Source of the DNA: Bog-113 sp965226755
GTDB taxonomy: Bacteria; Acidobacteriota; Terriglobia; Bryobacterales; Bryobacteraceae
Direction: 5' to 3'
Length of the DNA stretch: 64,000 nt
Assembly (NCBI GenBank): GCA_965226755.1
Contig: CBDDDT010000006.1
Span: forward strand, 124,001 to 188,000
The position numbers were made by a program, and so were the translations under genes. Positions within the stretch are counted from its first letter, which is position 1; each line of letters opens with the position of its first letter. Shown here piece by piece: positions 44,452 through 52,257 of this stretch. The notes under the pieces were generated by a model. The model was not told the origin of the DNA and ran no database searches. It saw only the letters and a list, made by a program, of their open reading frames with translations.

Positions 44452-46341
44452 ATGAGTCAGGCAGCCACAGCTTGGCGCGGGGCGGTACTGGCAGCGCTAA
44501 CTGCCGCGGCCGTCACCGCTCAAATTCCCGGCTCAACGCAGGCCACTCACGGCGGCCTGAACTGGCGCCATTTGGGCCGCTCTTCCATTGATCTTCATCT
44601 CGCCGGCCCGGCCACCGGTCCAATCTCCTCAGTGTGGTACTCAAGCGATGGCGGCAGCCTTTTTGTCCGGACGGCTTCCGGTCGGGCGCTGCAAACCGCC
44701 GATTTCGAAACGTGGATCAAATCCGAGGCTGTGCGACCGGAAACCCCGGCTGCTTCCGCTCCGGAAAGCTTGCCCGAATCGCCCGCCAAGGTCATCGCGG
44801 CTTCCGGCGATTCGCGGAGAGCGTGGGCGCTCGGCCGGGATCTGTTCGTCTCCGAAGATAGCGGCGCGACCTGGGAAAGCGTCTCGGGCACCGGCGCTCC
44901 GGTGATCGGGACGGGCCAAAACGATGTCGCCGTAAATCCGCGGGAACCGATGGAGCTGGCCGTGGCCAATAGCTCCGGAGTCTGGCAGTCGCAGGATGGC
45001 GGTCGATCCTGGGCGGGCCTGAACGAAAATCTGCCGAATCTCCCGATCGCCCGCATTTTGTCGACGCGCCGCGGAGCGTTCAAGATCGCGCTCGACGACG
45101 GGCGCGCCTTAGAGCTCAGCGATACGCACCAGCCGTGGACGGTGGCGTCCGGAGACAACGCGCTGGCGGCGGAGGCCCGCGACCGGCAGCGGCTCAACCG
45201 CGCGCTCGGCGCCGAGATCACGGCGACGGCCCGATCCGGAGAATATGCGTACGCGGGTTCGTCGGATGGCCGTGTCTGGGTCTCACGCGACCGCGGCGTG
45301 AGTTGGAACCCGTCCCAGACCGTGGGCGTGGGCTCGGTGGAGCGATTTTATGTAGACGCGGAAGCGCCCCGGGCGGCGATCGCCGTCCTCTCCGGTTCCT
45401 CGGCGCGGCTGGCGCGCACCGTGGATTCCGGCGCGGTTTGGGACGACGTGACCGGCAATCTGCCGGATGGCGCCGTGCACGCGGTCGCCGCCGACCGCGC
45501 TTCCGGTTCCGTGGCGGCGGCGACCGATAGCGGCGTGTACCTGGCCCATATCGACCTGAATGTCTTCACTCCCGGATCGGCGTGGACCCCTATAACCGGT
45601 ACCCTGCCCGCCGCGAAGGCTGTCGATGTCGCTTTCGATTCCGGCGGAGATCAACTTTACGTCGCGATGGAAGGCTTCGGTCTTTACACCGCTCCCGTGC
45701 CGGTTCGATCGGGCGTCATGCGCCTGACCAATGCGGCCGATTTTTCGAACCGTCCGGCCGCTCCCGGTTCGGTGATTAGCGTCCTTGGCGCGAAAGTGAC
45801 CGCCGCGACGGGGGGTTCGCTGCGCTTTCCGGTCCTGGCCGCGGGAGATTCCGAATCGCAATTGCAGGTGCCTTTCGAGGCGAGCGGCGGCAGTTTTGAT
45901 CTGGCCGTTCGCGCGGGCTCGCAGACCACGACTCTGCCGCTGGCGGTGCGCAGCGTTTCTCCCGCAATCTTCGTGGATCGGGACGGCTCCCCGTTTCTGG
46001 TCGACGCCGATACCGGGCTGACGCTTGACGCCGCCGCCCTCGCGCATCCGCGCGCTCACCTGGAATTGATGGCTACCGGGCTGGGCCGCGTGCAGCCGGA
46101 TTGGCCCACCGGAGTGGCGGCGCCGGCGGAAAATACGCCCGTGGTCGTGGCCGGAGTGCAGGCTTACCTCGACGGCATTCCCCTCGAAGTGACCAAATCC
46201 ACGCTGGCCCCCGGATATGTGGGCTATTACCTGGTGGAAGTGCAGCTCCCGGCCGTTCTCAACGCCGGACCGGCGGAACTGTATTTAGTGGCCGACGGGC
46301 AACCTTCCAACAAAGTCCACGTTCAGGTCGACAGCCAGTAA
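44452..46341 (+). CDS. Exported Asp-box (sialidase/Vps10-like) repeat protein with Solibacter-type C-terminal module
   Basis: This 629-residue protein has a signal peptide (about residues 1-23) and a beta-propeller-like region. That region has at least four Asp-box motifs (SEDSGATWES, SQDGGRSWAG, SRDRGVSWNP, TVDSGAVWDD). The last 220 residues match the pattern of the TIGR03437 C-terminal domain (NAADF start, PGSVISVLG, FEASGG, SPAIF, ATGLG, PVVVAGV), common in Solibacter exported proteins. It probably acts outside the cytoplasm, perhaps in carbohydrate binding; no catalytic residues could be assigned. The ATG lacks a clear ribosome-binding site; TAGAAT at 44434 is a weak -10. Confidence 0.8.
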   Translation: MSQAATAWRGAVLAALTAAAVTAQIPGSTQATHGGLNWRHLGRSSIDLHLAGPATGPISSVWYSSDGGSLFVRTASGRALQTADFETWIKSEAVRPETPAASAPESLPESPAKVIAASGDSRRAWALGRDLFVSEDSGATWESVSGTGAPVIGTGQNDVAVNPREPMELAVANSSGVWQSQDGGRSWAGLNENLPNLPIARILSTRRGAFKIALDDGRALELSDTHQPWTVASGDNALAAEARDRQRLNRALGAEITATARSGEYAYAGSSDGRVWVSRDRGVSWNPSQTVGVGSVERFYVDAEAPRAAIAVLSGSSARLARTVDSGAVWDDVTGNLPDGAVHAVAADRASGSVAAATDSGVYLAHIDLNVFTPGSAWTPITGTLPAAKAVDVAFDSGGDQLYVAMEGFGLYTAPVPVRSGVMRLTNAADFSNRPAAPGSVISVLGAKVTAATGGSLRFPVLAAGDSESQLQVPFEASGGSFDLAVRAGSQTTTLPLAVRSVSPAIFVDRDGSPFLVDADTGLTLDAAALAHPRAHLELMATGLGRVQPDWPTGVAAPAENTPVVVAGVQAYLDGIPLEVTKSTLAPGYVGYYLVEVQLPAVLNAGPAELYLVADGQPSNKVHVQVDSQ

Positions 46342-46358
46342 GCTCCCAGAAACACGAA

Positions 46359-46381
46359 AGGCCTCCCGATGCGGGAAGCCT
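46359..46381 (-). terminator. Intrinsic terminator after the cold-shock gene
   Basis: A 10-bp stem with one mismatch and a 3-base loop lies 29 bases downstream of the csp stop. On the minus strand it is followed by a T-rich stretch (TTTCGTGTTTCT). It may also end the convergent Asp-box gene. Confidence 0.55.
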
Positions 46382-46409
46382 CGCCTTACTTCCAAACTGT
46401 GAGGGTTGC

Positions 46410-46613
46410 TTACAGCAGGCTCACGTTCTCGGCCTGCAGCCCTTTGGGGCCCTGCTTCACCTCGAACTCCACTTCCGAGCCTTCGTCCAGCGAACGATAT
46501 CCGTTCGACTGGATCGCCGAGAAGTGCACAAATACATCGTCGCCGCTGCTGCGTTGGATGAAACCAAAGCCCTTCGCGGCGTTAAACCATTTCACAATAC
46601 CTTTTTCTCTCAC
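46410..46613 (-). CDS. csp: Cold-shock domain protein, CspA family
   Basis: This is a 67-residue single cold-shock domain RNA/DNA chaperone. RNP1 (KGFGFI) and RNP2 (VFVHFS) are intact, and the N-terminus GIVKWFN is standard. The GTG start has AGGAGA 7 bases upstream. The gene has a candidate promoter at 46743-46771 and, between promoter and gene, a perfect terminator hairpin. The leader may therefore be a transcription attenuator; Csp proteins are known antiterminators. Confidence 0.95.
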   Translation of the reverse strand: MREKGIVKWFNAAKGFGFIQRSSGDDVFVHFSAIQSNGYRSLDEGSEVEFEVKQGPKGLQAENVSLL

Positions 46614-46660
46614 TGCTAAATCTCCTGAAACATTTGCGTTGGCGCCGAAGAGAAAGCCAC

Positions 46661-46691
46661 AAAAAAAAAGCTACGAAAGGGGCTCGTAGCT
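46661..46691 (-). terminator. Strong intrinsic terminator (8-bp stem plus nine T)
   Basis: On the minus strand AGCTACGA/TCGTAGCT form a perfect 8-bp stem with a 7-base loop, directly followed by nine T. It lies 112 bases after the stop of the HAD gene at 46803 and 48 bases before the csp start, so it either ends the deoR-HAD transcript or acts in the csp leader. Confidence 0.8.
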
Positions 46692-46742
46692 GCAATTCAA
46701 TCCGGCCTGCTTATAGACAAACGCCATTCTACCTACGATCTC

Positions 46743-46771
46743 AGTATTTCAGATTACGCGGCCTAATGCAA
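46743..46771 (-). promoter_or_regulatory. Candidate csp promoter
   Basis: On the minus strand TTGCAT (46771-46766) and AATACT (46748-46743) are 17 bases apart. Transcription would start near 46736, giving a csp leader of about 120 bases that contains the terminator hairpin. Confidence 0.4.
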
Positions 46772-46802
46772 CTTGCCTATTGCTTCCAATGCGCTTTTGC
46801 GT

Positions 46803-47327
46803 TCAAAGGAACTCTTTGCGAACGTCCCGCCAGGAATCCACGCGCCGAAATCCGGTGACGCCGCGATTGTGCGGCGCGGAAAACAGAATCCCCTCGCCGC
46901 GGAAATAGGCGAAATGGCGGGCCGTATCGTCAATCAGATAATCCGCCGCCAGAATGCTCTTATCGCCGCAGAAGACGATGTGGCTGGGCCGAACGAAGGG
47001 GAAATGGCGCTCCAGCCACGCATACTTGGCGGCGAACGACGCCGGCACTTCCATGGCGGAGCTGGTGATGAAGACTTCGTAGCGGTCGGTCAGTTCTCGA
47101 ATTACGTCCTGACTGTCGGGCATTACATCCAAATCCTCGAAAAATCCGTGCGTATGCACCATCGCGCTGGCCGCGGCGCGATGTTCGGGCGGAATCAGGC
47201 CGCTCAGCCCGCAGTGCACGAAATCGGCTTTGGCCAGCGTGCCGCCGAAAGCCTCGTTATAAAGCTGGATGTGTTTGCCGAGCGCGTCCGCGATCGTCTC
47301 GTCCATGTCAATGGCAATGCGTTTCAA
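46803..47327 (-). CDS. HAD-superfamily 5'(3')-deoxyribonucleotidase-like phosphatase (NT5C type)
   Basis: This 174-residue HAD hydrolase has motif I DMDETIADAL near the N-terminus, motif II in FITSSAMEVP and motif IV in YLIDDTARHF. That pattern and length match the NT5C/YorS-type deoxyribonucleotidases, which dephosphorylate nucleoside monophosphates. The TTG start overlaps the deoR stop (TTGA), so it is co-translated with the regulator. The real substrate may be another phosphometabolite. Confidence 0.82.
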   Translation of the reverse strand: MKRIAIDMDETIADALGKHIQLYNEAFGGTLAKADFVHCGLSGLIPPEHRAAASAMVHTHGFFEDLDVMPDSQDVIRELTDRYEVFITSSAMEVPASFAAKYAWLERHFPFVRPSHIVFCGDKSILAADYLIDDTARHFAYFRGEGILFSAPHNRGVTGFRRVDSWRDVRKEFL

Positions 47328-48091
47328 TCGACCTGTACCCCCCGCAGAATCTCGATGCCCGCGTTCCGGTAGGGCATGAGCAAAACGTCGTCCGTCTCGT
47401 GTTCGGTGATGATCGCGTCCAGGTCGGTGATGGGACCCACCACGCACGCCATCGCTGTTCCCAGCTTCTCCCCGGTGACCAGTCCCACGACGCGGGAAGC
47501 CGCCCGGATCATGGCGCGCTTCACGGGCGCCTCCTCGAGGTGCGGCACGGTGATACCGGCGTCCGCGTCGAGCGAGCACGTTCCCAGCAGAAACAGATCC
47601 GCGCGGAAGGAGCGGATGGCGTCCACCGCCTCCGGCCCGAGAGTCACGCGCGAGCTGCGCAAGACCTTGCCGCCAATCAGCACGACTTCCATGCTGGCGT
47701 GGTCGGACAGTACCATCGCCACCGGGATGCTGTTGGTGATGACGGTGGCGCGCAGATCCGGCCGGAACGATTCCGCCACGTGCACGTTGGTGGTGCCCCC
47801 ATCCAGAAACACCACGGCGCCATCGCGCACCAGCTTCGCGGCGGCCCGCGCAATCGATTTCTTCTCGGGCACCGATTGCCAGGCCCGCGCGGAGAAATTG
47901 AGAGCCACGGGCGATGGCGGCAGCGCCCCGCCGTGCACCCGCCGGACGCGCCGCATCGCCGCGAGTTCGCGCAGATCGCGCCGAATCGTGTCCTCCGAAA
48001 CGCCGAGTTCATTGGTCAGATCCGTGGAGCGCACTTTTCCGCTCTGGCTGATCCGATCGAGAATCCAGCTCAGGCGTTCTTCCTTCACCAT
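47324..48091 (-). CDS. DeoR-family transcriptional regulator
   Basis: This 255-residue regulator has the DeoR N-terminal helix-turn-helix (about residues 5-57, with SEDTIRRDLREL) and the DeoRC sugar-phosphate sensor domain (VFLDGGTTN, VVLIGGKVL, ADLFLLGTCSLDADAGITV). I chose ATG 48091 (MVKEERLSW), the normal DeoR start. ATG 48145 would extend it into the phased repeats at 48121-48170. It is coupled to the HAD gene and divergent from the MFS gene. Ligand is probably a phosphorylated sugar or nucleotide. Confidence 0.9.
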   Translation of the reverse strand: MVKEERLSWILDRISQSGKVRSTDLTNELGVSEDTIRRDLRELAAMRRVRRVHGGALPPSPVALNFSARAWQSVPEKKSIARAAAKLVRDGAVVFLDGGTTNVHVAESFRPDLRATVITNSIPVAMVLSDHASMEVVLIGGKVLRSSRVTLGPEAVDAIRSFRADLFLLGTCSLDADAGITVPHLEEAPVKRAMIRAASRVVGLVTGEKLGTAMACVVGPITDLDAIITEHETDDVLLMPYRNAGIEILRGVQVD

Positions 48092-48120
48092 TTGCTCGGA
48101 TTGAGCGGTCGCGGCGCCCG

Positions 48121-48170
48121 TTTCTGCTGATTTCTGCCGATTCATTCTTGTTTCTGCGGGTTTCCGGCTG
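48121..48170. promoter_or_regulatory. Phased 10-bp direct repeats, probable DeoR operator
   Basis: Five consecutive 10-bp blocks begin TTTCTGC, TTTCTGC, TTCATTC, TTTCTGC and TTTCCGG. Repeats with one-turn spacing lie on one face of the helix. They occupy the spacer between deoR and the MFS gene and overlap the candidate -35 of the latter. Confidence 0.42.
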
Positions 48171-48176
48171 TACGCT
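48148..48176 (+). promoter_or_regulatory. Candidate promoter of the MFS gene
   Basis: TTGTTT (48148-48153) and TACGCT (48171-48176) are 17 bases apart; the transcript would start near 48183, before the ATG at 48195. The -35 sits in the phased repeats, as expected for repression. Confidence 0.35.
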
Positions 48177-48194
48177 GTGAGAGTAGCAGATCTG

Positions 48195-49379
48195 ATGACA
48201 CCAAGTTTAAAGCGGGCGCGGCTGGGAACCAGCGCGATGTTCTTCCTGCACGGGCTGATCGTTTCGACGTGGCTTTCGCGCATTCCCTCGGTGCAGGGGC
48301 ATCTGCACCTCACTCCGGGAGAGCTCGGGCTCGCGCTGCTGGGAACGGCGGTGGGCGCGATGACGGCGATGCCGCTGGCCGGGGCGTGGGTGACGCGGCT
48401 GGGAAGCCGCCCGGTGACGACCATCACCACGGTCCTGATGGCGGCTTCGCTGGTGCTGATGCCGCTCGCGTGGGAGCGCTTCAGCCTGACCGGCGCGCTG
48501 GTCGTGTTCGGAGCGTTCGCCGGATCCATGGATATCGCCATGAACGCGCAAGCGGTGGTTTTGGAACAGCGCTGGGGCCGCCCGATCATGTCGTCGTTCC
48601 ACGCTTTGTTCAGCTTGGGAGGAATGAGCGGGGCGGCGTTGGGCAGCGTTGCCGCCGCGCGCGCCATCGCGCCGTTGCCGCAATTCGCGTGGGCCAGTCT
48701 GCTCTATATCGCGGCGGGTTTATGGGCCGGGCGCCTGCTGATCAGCGGCGACAAGGGACAAGCGGGCCAGCCGATCTTCGCCCGCATCACGCGGCCGCTG
48801 GTGGGTCTGGGGTGTCTCGGGTTCTGCATCTTGCTGAACGAGGGCGCGATGGCGGACTGGAGTTCGGTGTACCTGCGCCGTATCCTGCTCACCCCGGAAA
48901 GCACGGCGGCGGCCGGATACGCGGTGTTCTCGCTGGCGATGGCGGGCGGACGCCTGGCGGGGGATCGATTGACGGAGCGGTTGGGCCGCGTGACGATCGT
49001 CCGCTTGGGCGGGGTGATCTCGGCGGCCGGCTTGGGCGCAGGTCTGCTGGTCAAAACGGTTCCGGCGACGTTCCTGGGCTTCGCCGCCGCCGGACTCGGT
49101 TTCTCGGTGATCGTGCCGCTGGTGTTTGGCGCGGCGGGGCGGCATGGCGCGGCGTCGGGATCGTCGGCGGGCGCGGGATTGGCAGCGGTGAACACGGTCG
49201 GATATTTCGGTTTCCTGGTGGGTCCGGCGACCATCGGGCTCACCGCCGATCACACGGGATTGCGGGGCGCGATGCTGATCGTGGTGGTCTTGAGCCTGGT
49301 GGTCTCCAGCATGGCGAGCGCGGTTTCCCTGCCCCGCGGCGCGAAGACCGAAGCCGCCGCCGAGCCTATGTTCCAATAG
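48195..49379 (+). CDS. Major facilitator superfamily transporter (YbjJ/FucP-like)
   Basis: This 394-residue protein has twelve predicted membrane helices. It resembles the YbjJ and fucose-permease-like branch (SAMFFLHGLIVSTWLSRIP at the N-terminus, the segment FAGSMDIAMNAQA in helix 4, and SFHALFSLGGMSGA). Substrate is unknown. Divergence from deoR-HAD suggests a transported sugar or nucleoside whose phosphate is the DeoR ligand. I used ATG 48195; GTG 48177 is too close to the promoter. ThiL follows after 5 bases and is likely in the same transcript. Confidence 0.82.
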   Translation: MTPSLKRARLGTSAMFFLHGLIVSTWLSRIPSVQGHLHLTPGELGLALLGTAVGAMTAMPLAGAWVTRLGSRPVTTITTVLMAASLVLMPLAWERFSLTGALVVFGAFAGSMDIAMNAQAVVLEQRWGRPIMSSFHALFSLGGMSGAALGSVAAARAIAPLPQFAWASLLYIAAGLWAGRLLISGDKGQAGQPIFARITRPLVGLGCLGFCILLNEGAMADWSSVYLRRILLTPESTAAAGYAVFSLAMAGGRLAGDRLTERLGRVTIVRLGGVISAAGLGAGLLVKTVPATFLGFAAAGLGFSVIVPLVFGAAGRHGAASGSSAGAGLAAVNTVGYFGFLVGPATIGLTADHTGLRGAMLIVVVLSLVVSSMASAVSLPRGAKTEAAAEPMFQ

Positions 49380-49384
49380 CGCGC

Positions 49385-50293
49385 ATGGGTTCCGAGCGCG
49401 CGATTCTCGACCGCCTGCGACGCTTGCGGCAACCTGTGCGGCAAGATCGCTCGGGGAATCTCAAATTGGGGATTGGGGACGATTGCGCGATCTACGCCCC
49501 GGGACCCGGCGAGGAACTCGTCTTCACGACCGACTTCCTGATCGAGAACGTGCATTTCCGCCGCGAGACGCACGGCGCGACCGACATCGGATACAAAGCC
49601 CTGGCGCGCGGATTAAGCGATATTGCGGCCATGGGCGCGGAACCCCGTTTTTGCCTCTTGTCGCTGGCTATGCCGCCGGACACGAACCCGGCTTATCCCG
49701 ACGCGCTTTTCAAGGGCTTGTTGGCGCTCGCGCGCAAGGTGAAATGTCCGTTGGCGGGCGGCGATCTGGCGTCCGCGCCCCTGTTGGCCGCCGACATCGT
49801 GGTCTGCGGCTCGGCGCCCGCCGGGGAAGCACTGCGGCGGAGCGGCGCGCTGCCGGGCGACGGAATCTGGGTTTCCGGGCGGCTGGGCGGATCCGCTCTG
49901 GGACTCGCGACCGGCCGGGGCGCCGCCTGGGTCCGGCATCTGCGTCCCGAGCCACGCCTTGCGCTGGGGCGATTTCTGCGGAACCGCGCGAGCGCCTGCA
50001 TGGATCTGAGCGACGGACTTTCGCTGGATCTGGCAAGGCTCTGCCGCGAGTCGGGTGTGGCGGCCGAGATTGAACCGCCGCCGCTTTACCGCGGCGCAAC
50101 GCTGGAGCAGGCGCTCCATGGCGGCGAGGATTACGAGCTGCTGTTCACGGCGCGGCCGGAGACGAAACTCCCGCAATCCGCGTGCGGAGTAAGGCTGACG
50201 CGCATCGGCCGCATTGTGAAGGGACGTCCCGGCTCGGTTCGGCTGGATGGCGCGCCGCTGCCCGCGCTGGGTTACGATCATTTCGCCAAATGA
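49385..50293 (+). CDS. thiL: Thiamine-monophosphate kinase
   Basis: ThiL converts thiamine monophosphate to the diphosphate, the last step of thiamine synthesis. The 302-residue protein has the conserved GIGDDCAI near residue 33, the TDFLIENVHF segment, and SGLSDIAAMGAEP. MDLSDGLSLDL follows in the second half. It overlaps the next gene as ATGA. No riboswitch is visible before the MFS-thiL unit. Confidence 0.93.
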   Translation: MGSERAILDRLRRLRQPVRQDRSGNLKLGIGDDCAIYAPGPGEELVFTTDFLIENVHFRRETHGATDIGYKALARGLSDIAAMGAEPRFCLLSLAMPPDTNPAYPDALFKGLLALARKVKCPLAGGDLASAPLLAADIVVCGSAPAGEALRRSGALPGDGIWVSGRLGGSALGLATGRGAAWVRHLRPEPRLALGRFLRNRASACMDLSDGLSLDLARLCRESGVAAEIEPPPLYRGATLEQALHGGEDYELLFTARPETKLPQSACGVRLTRIGRIVKGRPGSVRLDGAPLPALGYDHFAK

Positions 50294-51288
50294 CTTCGCC
50301 CGATGCGGGTCCCGTACTCGAACTGATCGACGCGTTCCGGCGGTCCAAGACCATGTTCACGGCACTGCGGATGGGCATCTTCGATCGCCTGGAAAGCGGC
50401 CCGCAGAGCGCGGAGCAGCTCTCGGCCTGGAGCGGCGCGAACCCGGACGCTCTACAGCGGCTGCTGGAGGCATGCGCGGGGCTCGGACTGCTGGAGGCGC
50501 GGGCGGGCGCATTCCGCAACGCGGACGTGGCGAGCGCTTACCTAACCGCCGCCAGCCCGCATTCGCTGGCCGGGTACATCCGCTATTCGGACGCGGTGCT
50601 CTACCCCCTGTGGGCGCACCTGGACGACGCGGTTCGCGAAGGCACGCATCGCTGGCGGCAGACGTTTCAACTCGATTCCGGCGCGCTGTTCGACCGCTTC
50701 TTCGACACCCCGGAATCCATGCGCACGTTTCTGATGGGGATGCATGGCTTCGGGATGCTGAGCTCTCCGGCCGCGGTCCGCGCCTTCGATCTGACGCGGT
50801 TCACCCGGATGGTGGATCTGGGCGGCGCGACGGGACACTTGGCGATGGCGGCGTGCGAGCGATATCCCGATCTGCGCGCCGTGCTCTTCGACCTTCCGAG
50901 AGTGGTGGAGTTCGCGGCGCCGCTGCTCGCCGGACGGGTCGAGTGCGTCGCGGGCGACTTCTTCCGCGATCCTCTGCCCGAGGGCGATCTCTACGCGGCG
51001 GGCCGCATCCTGCATGATTGGGACGCCGCGAAGATCGAACGGCTGCTGGCCCGGATCATGGAGAAACTGCCGCCGGGCGGCGGGCTGCTGATCGCCGAGA
51101 GGCTGCTGGATGAGGACCGGCTGGGTCCCGCGGGCGCGCAGATGCAATCGCTGAACATGCTGGTGGTGACCGAAGGCCGGGAGCGCACGCTCACGGAGTA
51201 TCGCGGCCTGCTGATGCGCGCGGGATTCGCGAGCGTGGAAGGGGTGCGAACCGGGCAGCCGCTGGATGCGATTCTAGCCATCAGGTGA
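50290..51288 (+). CDS. SAM-dependent O-methyltransferase (ASMT/plant-COMT-like family)
   Basis: This 332-residue protein has an N-terminal winged-helix dimerisation domain (about residues 10-90), then motif I VDLGGATGHLAMA near residue 175, and the later ILHDWDAAKI motif, in which the His of HDWD is the usual catalytic base. That is the pattern of plant COMT, hydroxyneurosporene and acetylserotonin methyltransferases. Substrate is unknown. It starts in the thiL stop (ATGA). Confidence 0.85.
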   Translation: MTSPDAGPVLELIDAFRRSKTMFTALRMGIFDRLESGPQSAEQLSAWSGANPDALQRLLEACAGLGLLEARAGAFRNADVASAYLTAASPHSLAGYIRYSDAVLYPLWAHLDDAVREGTHRWRQTFQLDSGALFDRFFDTPESMRTFLMGMHGFGMLSSPAAVRAFDLTRFTRMVDLGGATGHLAMAACERYPDLRAVLFDLPRVVEFAAPLLAGRVECVAGDFFRDPLPEGDLYAAGRILHDWDAAKIERLLARIMEKLPPGGGLLIAERLLDEDRLGPAGAQMQSLNMLVVTEGRERTLTEYRGLLMRAGFASVEGVRTGQPLDAILAIR

Positions 51289-51292
51289 AGAC

Positions 51293-52201
51293 ATGACGAT
51301 CACAAGAGTCGCTTACGGCGGATGGCCGAATTGCTACCGGCTGGAAAACGGGACGGTGGAGCTGATCGTCACGAGCGACATCGGGCCGCGCATCATGCGC
51401 TACGGGTTCGTGGGCGGCCAGAACCTGTTCAAAGAGTATGAGGAGACGCTGGGCAAATCGGGCGAGACGGAGTGGCAGTTGCGGGGCGGCCACCGGATCT
51501 GGATCGCGCCGGAGTCGCAACCGGTGACTTACGCGCCCGACAACGGGCCGGTGGAAATCCGGGTGACGGGCGACGTTCTGGAGGCGACGCAGCCGGTGGA
51601 GCCGAGCACGGGAATCGAGAAGAAGATCATCGTGACGCTGGCCCCGACGGGGAGCGGCGTGGAAGTGGCGCACGAGCTGCGGAACACGCTGGCGTGGACG
51701 ATCGAGCTGGCGCCGTGGGCTTTGACGATGATGGCGCAGAACGGGGTGGGGATCACCGGGTTTCCGCCGCGCGGCAAGCATCCGGACGTGCTGCCGCCCT
51801 CGAATCCGCTGGTAATGTGGGCGTTCAGCGATCTGACCGATCCGCGCTGGACGTTCACGAAGAAGTACATGCTGCTGCGGCAGGACCCGCATAATCCGGA
51901 ACCCACCAAGCTGGGCCACTTCAATGCGCGCACGTGGGGGGCTTACCTGCTGGGCGGGGATCTGTTCATCAAGCGCACGGAGAACGACCCGGCGAGGTCA
52001 TACCCGGATATGGGCTGTTCGTTTGAAACCTTCACGCGGAACGACATGCTGGAGCTGGAGACGCTGGGGCCGCTCGAACGGGTCGCGCCGGGCGGTTCGG
52101 TGCGGCACACGGAACGCTGGTCGCTTCACGCGGGCGTTCATGTGCCCGAATTTTCGGACGCAGAATTAGATCGGGTGGTACTGCCTTTGGCGGCCTGGTG
52201 A
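51293..52201 (+). CDS. Hypothetical protein, probable galactose-mutarotase-like fold
   Basis: This 302-residue protein is beta-rich, with no signal peptide. Its pattern (an N-terminal strand run ending IGPRIMRYGFVGG, then GGHRIWIAPE, and ELAPWALTMMA) resembles carbohydrate-binding proteins of the mutarotase-like fold such as DUF4380, but I cannot assign a name with certainty. It starts 4 bases after the methyltransferase stop, so the two are probably cotranscribed. Confidence 0.68.
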   Translation: MTITRVAYGGWPNCYRLENGTVELIVTSDIGPRIMRYGFVGGQNLFKEYEETLGKSGETEWQLRGGHRIWIAPESQPVTYAPDNGPVEIRVTGDVLEATQPVEPSTGIEKKIIVTLAPTGSGVEVAHELRNTLAWTIELAPWALTMMAQNGVGITGFPPRGKHPDVLPPSNPLVMWAFSDLTDPRWTFTKKYMLLRQDPHNPEPTKLGHFNARTWGAYLLGGDLFIKRTENDPARSYPDMGCSFETFTRNDMLELETLGPLERVAPGGSVRHTERWSLHAGVHVPEFSDAELDRVVLPLAAW

Positions 52202-52257
52202 AGCTATACTGAAACATCTACTTACAGGCTTGGAAGCGCTGCTAAAAGGTGAGGTGA

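Noticed and set aside
52205..52210. TATACT as ugd promoter
   Set aside because: No -35 element at a proper distance, so it is mentioned only in the ugd entry.
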